DNA of 6,999 nt, taken from Prosthecobacter sp. (GTDB lineage: Bacteria > Verrucomicrobiota > Verrucomicrobiia > Verrucomicrobiales > Verrucomicrobiaceae). The translations under genes and the position numbers were made by a program. Of the stretch, positions 1 to 4,733 are shown in pieces. The stretch spans positions 1 to 6,999 of the forward strand of contig JAIWOJ010000108.1 of NCBI GenBank assembly GCA_020216965.1. Reading direction: 5' to 3'. Each line of letters opens with the position of its first letter. The first letter of the stretch is position 1. The notes beneath the pieces are model-generated. The model saw nothing but the letters and a program-made list of their open reading frames with translations, searched no databases and had not been told where the DNA came from.

Positions 1-195
1 GAGGATCAGCCCATCATGGTCGAATGCTTCGACACCGCCACCAACACCTGCCGCCTGGATGGCTGCTGCAAACTGAAGGCAGCTCTCGCAAAGGCCCAGA
101 AGGCATTTTACGACAGCCTAGACGCACATACCCTATCCAGCCTCGTCAGCGGCCCACAGCGCAGCCGTATGATCAAGATGCTGCTACCTGGCTGA
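1..195 (+). CDS. Rrf2-family (NsrR-like) transcriptional regulator, C-terminal part
   Basis: The reading frame is open from the window edge to TGA at 193-195 and gives the last 64 residues of a protein whose DNA-binding N-terminus lies outside. Three cysteines spaced C-x7-C-x5-C (fragment residues 9, 17 and 23, with an extra Cys at 22) are followed by CKLKAALAKAQKAFYDSL and a TLSSLV tail. This is the layout of the Fe-S ligand loop and final helix of Rrf2 regulators; the VECFD...NTC...C.LK pattern is closest to NsrR, which senses nitric oxide through a [4Fe-4S] or [2Fe-2S] cluster and represses NO-defence genes. Family membership is well supported; the NO-sensing role is inferred from cysteine spacing. 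The last 12 bases overlap the end of the convergent MOSC gene. IscR-type or other Rrf2 sensors remain possible. Confidence 0.82.
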   Translation, partial: EDQPIMVECFDTATNTCRLDGCCKLKAALAKAQKAFYDSLDAHTLSSLVSGPQRSRMIKMLLPG

Positions 196-894
196 TGGAG
201 GCCCATCCAGCCGCGCGCTGGTGTCCCCGACCTCACCGAAGGCGCGGCGGGTCAGGCTTCGCTGCCAGCTCGCGGATAGTCCTGGACAACCAGCAAGAGC
301 GCGTGCCGCCTCAACATCCTCTTTGCGGTGATGCATGATCTCATTGGCCGCAGCGATGCTCCATTCCGGCGCGATGCGTTCCACCAACTCTAGCACCATG
401 CCCACCTGCACGGGACCGCCTCTCAACACCCGGAAATACCAGCCCGTGCGGCCTGTGCGCTCTACTCGCGCAGCCAGATCCTTGATGCGCCAGCGGCGGG
501 CCAGCTTCCAGCATGGCTGGCGGGGTTGGGAGACTTGCAGGCACAGCTCCCCCCATTGGAACACATCACCCACGCACACCTCGCGCTCTGTCATGCCAGT
601 GGTGGTGAAATTTTCTCCGAACGCACCCGCTCGCAGCGTGCGGCTCAGCTCCTCCACCCAAACTGCATAATGTTCGGACGGATACACATTGATCGCCTTG
701 TCCGGTCCGCCGTGATTCACGAGATCAGCCTGCCCATCGCCCTCGATCCCCAGTGGCCTGACCTGCCGCGCACCGACCACCGCCTCCTTGAAGAACCCAG
801 TTGTCCACTCGCGATCCATCGGCTCAGCAGCCCCCGGTGTTCCCAGCGTGCGAGGCAGGCCGGTCTGGACACCAATGATGGTGAGTGTGGTCAT
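184..894 (-). CDS. MOSC domain-containing protein (YiiM-like)
   Basis: The product has 236 residues. The MOSC domain spans about residues 29-170, with the typical stretches GDGQADLVNHGGPDKA (52-67), GAFGENF (90-96), a VGDVFQ turn (108-113) and QPRQPCWKLA (123-132). Cys128 in the last stretch is the expected molybdenum-cofactor-binding cysteine. A 3-alpha domain follows at about 173-215, ending PGLSASWQRSL, as in E. coli YiiM. YiiM-type MOSC proteins are Moco-dependent and help reduce N-hydroxylated compounds such as base analogues; the exact substrate here is unknown. About 20 residues after the 3-alpha domain look like a non-conserved tail that runs into the convergent Rrf2 gene. The ATG overlaps the stop of the upstream HxlR gene in an ATGA, so the two are probably one transcript with translational coupling. 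Confidence 0.88.
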   Translation of the reverse strand: MTTLTIIGVQTGLPRTLGTPGAAEPMDREWTTGFFKEAVVGARQVRPLGIEGDGQADLVNHGGPDKAINVYPSEHYAVWVEELSRTLRAGAFGENFTTTGMTEREVCVGDVFQWGELCLQVSQPRQPCWKLARRWRIKDLAARVERTGRTGWYFRVLRGGPVQVGMVLELVERIAPEWSIAAANEIMHHRKEDVEAARALAGCPGLSASWQRSLTRRAFGEVGDTSARLDGPPSAR

Positions 895-1250
895 GGTTCA
901 GTGCCCGCGTCGTGTTCTTCATCCAGATCACGGATGCTCTCGATGATGGTGTTAAGCTTAGCGCCAATGGCCGTGAGTGCATACTCCGTGCGCGGCACCT
1001 TACCTGCAATCTCTGTGCGCGTGATGAGGCGGTAGTCCACCAGCTTGCGCAGACGTTCGGTCAGTATCTTCGTGGAGATGCCTGGAATGAACCGCTCAAG
1101 CTGCCCAGGGCGCGTCACACCGCGCCCAATCGCTGCAAGCACCGCCGCCGACCACTTGCAGCCCACCACATCCTCCAGCCGACGATATGCCGTGCGCTCC
1201 GTGAGGGGCAGGTGCTGCGGTTTCTTCGTGGCGGCTCGTTTTGTTTTCAT
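891..1250 (-). CDS. HxlR-type winged-helix transcriptional regulator
   Basis: The preferred start at 1250 gives 119 residues; an in-frame ATG at 1391 adds 47 residues without family similarity. The HxlR domain covers about residues 20-112: RRLEDVVGCKWSAAVLAAI (23-41), the recognition region PGISTKILTERLRKL (56-70), and the wing with VPRTEYALTAIG (85-96). Such proteins are homodimeric DNA binders, often sensing quinones, aldehydes or thiol oxidation. Cys31 sits where most relatives have another residue before KW; it is not in the N-terminal position of the sensing cysteine of YodB or HypR, so redox sensing is only a possibility. No clear ribosome-binding site precedes 1250; a GATAAAAT stretch just upstream could be a -10-like element of a short-leader transcript. 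The gene precedes the MOSC gene (4-base overlap) and diverges from the thioredoxin gene. Confidence 0.85.
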   Translation of the reverse strand: MKTKRAATKKPQHLPLTERTAYRRLEDVVGCKWSAAVLAAIGRGVTRPGQLERFIPGISTKILTERLRKLVDYRLITRTEIAGKVPRTEYALTAIGAKLNTIIESIRDLDEEHDAGTEP

Positions 1251-1422
1251 GCGTGATTTTATCATCTCAGCCCATCTGCGGCTAGCACGCACAAAACGGT
1301 GCCCGGTCACGCAATAGTGCCCTCTTTCGCGGTTTCGTATCCCGCATTCTGATGGCGGCGACATCCACTGCACCACGCAGCGGCCTGTCACTCAATCCAA
1401 CAAACACCAAGTAAACATCCAC
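1251..1422. promoter_or_regulatory. Divergent intergenic region, probable promoters for HxlR and thioredoxin genes
   Basis: This 172-bp gap separates two divergent starts, so both promoters, and possibly an HxlR operator acting on both, should lie here. The inference rests on gene layout alone. I found no convincing inverted repeat and no well-spaced -35/-10 pair. The only promoter-like string is GATAAAAT on the minus strand just before the HxlR start. Both flanking genes begin with ATGAAAAC and the residues MKTK, probably by chance. Confidence 0.35.
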
Positions 1423-1659
1423 ATGAAAACCAAAGCCACATTCTTCCACGCCGGTTGCCCCGTCTGCGTCGCCGCCGAACAAAACATCGCCGCCGCGCTC
1501 GACACGAACCGCTTCGATGTCGAGATCGTCCACCTCGGCACCGCCAAGGGCCGCGTCGCCGAAGCCGAAGCCGCCGGAGTCAAATCCGTGCCCGCCCTCG
1601 TCATCGATGGTGCCGCCTATCACATCAATTTTGGCGCGGACCTCAGCGTGCTGAAGTAA
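1423..1659 (+). CDS. Small thioredoxin-fold protein with CPVC active site
   Basis: The product has 78 residues. A first beta strand (KATFFHA) leads directly into the redox motif CPVC (Cys12 and Cys15), followed by a helix, a second strand DVEIVHLG (32-39), and KSVPALVIDG (54-63), where Pro57 is the cis-proline next to the active site. The protein ends HINFGADLSVLK. This is the complete minimal thioredoxin/glutaredoxin fold of the stand-alone thioredoxin-family proteins of about 75-85 residues. With no signal peptide it should be cytoplasmic and act as a dithiol-disulfide exchanger; partners are unknown. No good Shine-Dalgarno sequence precedes the ATG, but the motif begins 11 residues in, which fits this start. 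It is divergent from HxlR, which may control it, and lies upstream of the XRE gene in the same direction. Confidence 0.87.
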   Translation: MKTKATFFHAGCPVCVAAEQNIAAALDTNRFDVEIVHLGTAKGRVAEAEAAGVKSVPALVIDGAAYHINFGADLSVLK

Positions 1660-1746
1660 CCGCCGTCAAAGTCCCCTGTGTCGCAGTCGTCTGGCGGTCC
1701 ATTCCGACACTGCGGCACAGGCAGGACTGCCACCACTGGAACTGCC

Positions 1747-2004
1747 GTGCCCAACGCGCCAGACAACCACGAAGCCCACGATTACGCCGAGCTTATCCGC
1801 GAGCGGCTGCCGCGTCGTTTGCAAGAGCTACGGGAGCGCTGTGGGCTGAGCAAATACGGCCTCGCTCTCGAGAGTGGCGTCAGCCGCGAATACATCGGCA
1901 AAATCAAACGCAGCAAAGCGAACCCAATGCTACCAGTGACCGCGCAGCTCAGCCATGGACTCGGGATGACACTGACCCAATTTCTCCGTGCAGCCCGAAG
2001 ATGA
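1747..2004 (+). CDS. Small XRE-family helix-turn-helix regulator
   Basis: From the GTG at 1747 the product has 85 residues; an alternative GTG at 1678 adds 23 low-complexity residues and would begin 19 bases after the thioredoxin stop. I prefer 1747 because similarity to the family begins shortly after it and a GGA lies about six bases before it, but the start is unsure. The single HTH_3 domain covers about residues 20-80: RLQELRERCGLSKYGLALES, then GVSREYIGKIKRSKANP with the recognition helix, then LSHGLGMTLTQFLRA. Stand-alone XRE proteins like this repress or activate nearby genes, and some are antitoxins; no toxin-like partner is visible. It could be co-transcribed with the thioredoxin gene. 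The target is unknown. Confidence 0.78.
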   Translation: MPNAPDNHEAHDYAELIRERLPRRLQELRERCGLSKYGLALESGVSREYIGKIKRSKANPMLPVTAQLSHGLGMTLTQFLRAARR

Positions 2005-2159
2005 AGACGATGAGGAGTGAAGGGCGTCACCTATGATTGACTAACGGCAGGGCCGGGGGCTGTGCTCTTCTTGGCCGCGTCACACCCGACGCCTGCCATG
2101 AGCCTCCCCAACCGTCCCAACGCGCTGTTTTGCCCCTCGGGAGGCTTTTTTCGCCTCAA
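2005..2159. other. Gene-free stretch between XRE gene and repeat array
   Basis: No reading frame here has family similarity. The only local structure is a 5-bp stem GAGGC/GCCTC at 2141-2145 and 2153-2157 around a T-rich 7-base loop. This is too weak to call a terminator for the XRE gene. Confidence 0.4.
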
Positions 2160-2454
2160 AACGGCCATCCCGGACAAAATGGGATGCCACCCGGACGCCA
2201 CGGGCTGGCTCCTCCGCCCGGCGGGATGCATCCCCAGCCGCGCGGGCTGGGAGGTCCGGCCAACGGGATCGAACCCAGCAGCGGCGGGTTTCATCCCGCG
2301 CCAAATGGGATGGCTCCCCGGACGAAATGGTATCCGACCCGCGCCGAAGGGTATCGCACCCGCCAGAGGTGGTATTCATCCCGCGCCGTAGACCTGCGAA
2401 CCCGCCGCGTGCGGTATCAAGCCCGCAGCACGCGGTATTCAGCCCATTGAAGGG
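2160..2454. repeat. Diverged 21-bp tandem repeat array (about 14 units)
   Basis: Fourteen consecutive units of 21 bp, one of them 22 bp (2307-2328), each carry a 12-bp core of form GG(G/T)ATNNNNCCC and a 9-bp variable spacer. Cores start at 2160, 2181, 2202, 2223, 2244, 2265, 2286, 2307, 2329, 2350, 2371, 2392, 2413 and 2434. The core at 2223-2234, GGGATGCATCCC, is a perfect palindrome; the others are partial dyads. The first eight units mostly have GGG and later ones GGT, so the array has drifted along its length. Read on the plus strand, the units encode degenerate heptapeptides of form NG(M/I)xPxx. The extra base in the CCCC run at 2316-2319 breaks that frame, and a TAG at 2389-2391 interrupts the restored one. 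It is either a decayed coding repeat or a DNA-level array; no function is known to me. Confidence 0.85.
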
Positions 2455-2510
2455 AGCGCGGGCACTCCTGCCCGCATCACCGAACCCGCAGACAAGAGTG
2501 TCCGCGCTCC
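2453..2510. repeat. Palindromic interspersed repeat (REP/MITE-like)
   Basis: Left arm GGAGCGCGGGCACTC (2453-2467) and right arm GAGTGTCCGCGCTCC (2496-2510) pair at 14 of 15 positions. The 28-base interior shows weaker continued symmetry (GCCCGC near the left, GCAGAC near the right). The arrangement resembles GC-rich palindromic repeats I associate with many copies in verrucomicrobial genomes; that is recollection, not a search. It directly abuts the end of the 21-bp array and lies 33 bases upstream of the next gene. It could fold as a long hairpin in RNA. Confidence 0.75.
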
Positions 2511-2543
2511 TCTTTGCCCTCAGCCCTTCGCCCTCTGCTGCTC

Positions 2544-2807
2544 ATGAACTGGGACCAAGGCACCTGGGACAGCGGCTCGTGGGACCAGCCGTCCGACTAT
2601 TTCACTCCACCAAAACACACCAACAAATGCAATACCATGAAACGCCAAGTCTATTTTCCATCCCGCATCGGCGATCAGGTCATGGACGAACGCCCGCTGC
2701 TGGTGGCCGGTGCGCCCGAAGTCCGCGAATACCGCATGCGCTTCTGGGACAAAGGCACCCCGAATGGCGACTGGACCGATGTGGTGAAGGTGACGGTCTC
2801 GCCGTAG
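2544..2807 (+). CDS. Small protein of unknown function, apparently internally deleted
   Basis: From ATG 2544 the product has 87 residues. Residues 1-31 open MNWDQGTWDSGSWDQ, rich in Trp and Asp. An internal Met at residue 32 (ATG 2637) starts MKRQVYFPSRIGDQV, and the C-terminus is DERPLLVAGAPEVREYRMRF followed by WDKGTPNGDWTDVVKVTVSP, which looks like the last strands of a fibronectin-III-like domain. From memory, MKRQ...YPSRIGDQV starts and this C-terminus belong to one verrucomicrobial hypothetical family of roughly 200 residues. Here the N-terminal 15 residues join the C-terminal part directly, so most of the middle seems lost without breaking frame. The MNWD segment may be a separate short gene in relatives. 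No signal peptide is visible. Function is unknown; whether the shortened form is expressed is unclear. Confidence 0.5.
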   Translation: MNWDQGTWDSGSWDQPSDYFTPPKHTNKCNTMKRQVYFPSRIGDQVMDERPLLVAGAPEVREYRMRFWDKGTPNGDWTDVVKVTVSP

Positions 2808-2835
2808 GCGAGCCAGACAAGGAGGTGGGGAGACG

Positions 2836-2914
2836 ATGAGACAAGGAGACTGGCTCATCGCTCCCGCATCGGCCTTTGGCAGTGTCTCCTCCTCTCCAAG
2901 TCTCCGAGTCTCAT
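2836..2914. repeat. Long imperfect inverted repeat between two small genes
   Basis: ATGAGACAAGGAGACT at 2836-2851 is matched by AGTCTCCGAGTCTCAT at 2899-2914, pairing at 14 of 16 positions around a 47-base loop. The purine-rich flank (AAGGAGGTGGGGAGAC from 2819) and the CTCC-rich side (2886-2897) add partial complementarity. It fills most of the gap between the stop at 2807 and the start at 2931. It may be a transcript-level hairpin or an interspersed repeat; its U-poor 3' side makes it a poor intrinsic terminator. Confidence 0.6.
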
Positions 2915-2930
2915 AGTCTTGTAAAACGCC

Positions 2931-3200
2931 ATGCCCTTTGATCCCACCAAACCCGCGAACAATGCGCAGCTATCCAGTGCGGAGATGCGCAGCCAACTCA
3001 CCTCGCTTAACGCCGACATCCAGCAGCGAGCAACGATCAACGACCTCAACAACGCCATCGCGAATGCTTTGGCTCAAACGAGCAACAACAGCAACGGGGT
3101 GAGCACCCTGGGCCAAGGTGCCGATGGCAGCTACAACCAGAGTCAGATGCAGGATGTGCTGAACAAGCTGGATGAGCTGATCAACGCGCTGCGGCGGTGA
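2931..3200 (+). CDS. Small MPFDPTKP-type hypothetical protein
   Basis: The product has 89 residues. It opens MPFDPTKPANNAQLSSAEMR and continues with QLTSLNADIQQR, an Asn/Ala/Gln-rich helix (about 37-52), a Gly/Ser/Asn turn (53-70) and a final amphipathic helix QDVLNKLDELINALRR. Helical, coiled-coil-like segments dominate and there is no signal peptide or membrane segment. I recall MPFDPTKPANG-type starts on many verrucomicrobial hypothetical proteins, often followed by low-complexity or collagen-like sequence. They lie near the MNWD/MKRQ type of small protein, as here, and may form a mobile or phage-derived structural cassette; this is recollection plus inference. The function is unknown. No strong ribosome-binding site precedes the ATG. 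The preceding inverted repeat would sit in its 5' leader if it is co-transcribed with the gene at 2544. Confidence 0.62.
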   Translation: MPFDPTKPANNAQLSSAEMRSQLTSLNADIQQRATINDLNNAIANALAQTSNNSNGVSTLGQGADGSYNQSQMQDVLNKLDELINALRR

Positions 3201-3314
3201 TGAAGGGGTTTGGATGCGCCGTTGAGATGTGCCTTGCCAACAGGCCAGGGGAGGTTTCTGAAACCGGCAGGCGGGAAGTGTCAGGATTGGGCCGCTTCCA
3301 ACGTCACAGAGAAT

Positions 3315-3336
3315 AGCGGAGCTTCGACTGTCCGCT
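3315..3336. repeat. Short palindrome upstream of the DUF1552 start
   Basis: AGCGGA (3315-3320) and TCCGCT (3331-3336) pair perfectly around a 10-base loop, eight bases before the ATG at 3345. It may be a small interspersed palindromic repeat or a leader hairpin. A second small dyad, GGTTTC-T-GAAACC, lies at 3253-3265. Both are upstream of the chosen start, where the extended reading frame has no family-like sequence, which supports starting at 3345. Confidence 0.45.
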
Positions 3337-3344
3337 GCACACCC

Positions 3345-4676
3345 ATGAACCGCCGCCACCTCCTCAAATGCCTCGGAGCCACGCTCACCCTGCCGTGGTT
3401 TGAATCCTTGGCTCAAAACACCGCGAAGGCTCCGATTCGCTATGGTTGCCTGCTTTTCGCCAATGGCGTGAATCCGCATGAATGGGGCGCCAGCGGCTCC
3501 GGGGCCGACATGAAGCTCTCCAGCACGCTAAAGCCGCTCGAAGGCCTCAAGCAGCACTTCACGGTGCTCAAAGACCTGCATGTCTTCAACAACACCAGCG
3601 GGCCGCACTGGCCGCTCTTCTCGAATTATCTCAGCGGGGCGCAGTTCAAAGAAACGCTCATCCCCGAAGGCGGCGAGTCCATTGACCAGGTGATCGCACG
3701 GCACACCGGCAAGGAGACGCCGGTGCCGAGTCTCGTGCTCGCCGTGGAGCCTGCGGAGAGCGGACTGCGCGGCGGCGTTCCGGCGGTGTATTACTCCACC
3801 ATCTCGTGGTCATCGAAGAACACGCCCATCGCTCCGGAAGTGTATCCTCGCGCCGTTTTTGACCGTCTTCTCGACACCAGCGGCCTGTTGCGAGATCGTA
3901 GCGTGCTTGATGTGGTGCTGGCGCAGTCGAAGGACATGCGGCGTCGGCTCAGCGGTATGGACCAGCAGAAGCTCGATGAGTTCATGCACAGCGTCCGTGA
4001 CCTGGAACTGCGCATCGAACGAGCGACGAAGGATGGAAGGCTGGAGGGCCAAAAAAGTCGTTTGGGCTTCAGCCCAAGTCTCAACGGCATCGCATTCGAT
4101 CCACACGATCCGCAGAGTCGGGCTGAAGCCCGAGCTACTTTGCATCCGCAGGACGTGCGCGAGCACATGCGCATGATGCTCGACCTGATGCTGCTCGCCT
4201 GGCGCATGGACAAGACCCGCGTCGCCACGCTCATCTTCAACCGCGATGTCTCGCACATGAAGTTCGGCTTCCTCAACGGCGTGCTCAATGACCAGCTCCA
4301 CGGCATCTCACATCACAAGGAGGACCCGAAGAAGCTCGCGTCGTATCAGCGCATCAATCAATTCCACGTCGAGCAGCTCGCCTACTTGATGAAGCAGATG
4401 CAATCCGTGGACGAAGGCGGCGGCACGACGATGCTCGACAACGTCATCCTCCAGTTCGGCAGCAACATGTTCAACGGCGACAGCCACGACGGCCGCAATC
4501 TCCCCATGATCCTCGCCGGCCACGGCGGCGGTCAGATCGCCGGAGGTCGTGTGCTCGATTTCAGTGCCAAGGCCGAGGACCAACAGCGCGCCTGCAACCT
4601 CTACCTCAGCTTCGCGCAGCAGATGGGTGTGCAGATCGGCAAATTCGGCGACAGCGCCGGCCCTTTGCCATTGTAG
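3345..4676 (+). CDS. DUF1552 family protein, Tat-exported
   Basis: The product has 443 residues, within the usual size of the DUF1552 family, which is common in Planctomycetes and Verrucomicrobia. The N-terminus MNRRHLLKCLGATLTLPWFE carries a twin-arginine pair and a hydrophobic stretch ending near SLAQ, so Tat export is likely. Family-like segments include YGCLLFANGVNPHEW (33-47), SGPHWPLFSNYLSG (85-98), GESIDQVIA (110-118), the helix RDLELRIERA (218-227), DLMLLAWRMDKTRVATLIFN (280-299), and the C-terminal GDSHDGRNLPMILAGHGGGQ (378-397), then GKFGDS. The molecular function is unknown; the family is usually considered alkaline-phosphatase-like and is often encoded beside cytochrome-like DUF1592/DUF1588 proteins, which are absent here. 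The start at 3345 is chosen over 3210 because it begins exactly at the signal peptide. Residues about 237-266 are encoded by a palindromic repeat, and the stop codon lies in another copy. Confidence 0.9.
   Translation: MNRRHLLKCLGATLTLPWFESLAQNTAKAPIRYGCLLFANGVNPHEWGASGSGADMKLSSTLKPLEGLKQHFTVLKDLHVFNNTSGPHWPLFSNYLSGAQFKETLIPEGGESIDQVIARHTGKETPVPSLVLAVEPAESGLRGGVPAVYYSTISWSSKNTPIAPEVYPRAVFDRLLDTSGLLRDRSVLDVVLAQSKDMRRRLSGMDQQKLDEFMHSVRDLELRIERATKDGRLEGQKSRLGFSPSLNGIAFDPHDPQSRAEARATLHPQDVREHMRMMLDLMLLAWRMDKTRVATLIFNRDVSHMKFGFLNGVLNDQLHGISHHKEDPKKLASYQRINQFHVEQLAYLMKQMQSVDEGGGTTMLDNVILQFGSNMFNGDSHDGRNLPMILAGHGGGQIAGGRVLDFSAKAEDQQRACNLYLSFAQQMGVQIGKFGDSAGPLPL
4054..4141. repeat. Palindromic repeat element inside the DUF1552 coding sequence
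   Basis: Two hairpin-forming segments lie inverted to each other. The left (4061-4078) contains TTGGGCT-TC-AGCCCAA and the right (4118-4133) TCGGGCT-GA-AGCCCGA. Taken as 22-bp terminal arms, 4054-4075 and 4120-4141 are inverted copies with 19 of 22 matches, including an identical 12-bp core GGGCTTCAGCCC/GGGCTGAAGCCC. The 44 bases between encode ordinary-looking sequence. Translation runs straight through and gives residues 237-266 (KSRLGFSPSL ... RAEARATL), in the linker between the helix at 218-227 and the VREHMRMMLDL helix. The same repeat family recurs at 4673-4694 and 4773-4801. Confidence 0.75.
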
Positions 4677-4694
4677 CTTGGGCTTTAGCCCAAG
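4673..4694. repeat. Palindromic repeat spanning the DUF1552 stop codon; hairpin
   Basis: CTTGGGCT-TT-AGCCCAAG is a perfect 8-bp stem at 4677-4684 and 4687-4694. The 21 bases from 4673 match the inverse of the right arm inside DUF1552 (4118-4138) at 18 positions. TAG at 4674-4676 ends DUF1552, so the repeat supplies the stop codon. The hairpin might protect the 3' end or attenuate transcription into the hydrolase gene 40 bases downstream, but no U-tract follows, so it is not a standard intrinsic terminator. Confidence 0.7.
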
Positions 4695-4733
4695 GTTCTG
4701 AAGCCAGGTTCTCCAGTTCAATCAAGACCACTT

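Noticed and set aside
24..338. 104-residue plus-strand frame at the window start
   Set aside because: It overlaps the Rrf2 C-terminus in another frame and the antisense of the MOSC gene, and has no family-like sequence.
1251..1391. N-terminal extension of the HxlR protein to an ATG at 1391
   Set aside because: The 47 additional residues are unlike the family, and the HxlR domain begins normally after the start at 1250.
2141..2157. Intrinsic terminator after the XRE gene
   Set aside because: The stem is only 5 bp, the T-run is in the loop instead of after the stem, and it lies about 140 bases past the stop.
2031..2294. 87-residue minus-strand frame with GFDPVGR/GMHPAGR-like heptads
   Set aside because: The heptads come from the 21-bp periodicity of the array, which yields repeats in any open frame; the rest of the frame has no support.
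2160..2454. CRISPR array
   Set aside because: Units are only 21 bp with a short diverged core and 9-bp gaps, far from direct repeats of 25-40 bp with spacers, and no cas gene is present.
3210..3344. Longer 488-residue version of the DUF1552 protein starting at 3210
   Set aside because: The extra 45 residues have no signal-peptide or family character and cross a palindrome at 3315-3336; the twin-arginine signal starts exactly at 3345.
3791..4306. Minus-strand frames of about 165 residues opposite DUF1552
   Set aside because: Antisense shadows; Ser/Arg-rich composition is typical of reversed GC-rich coding DNA.
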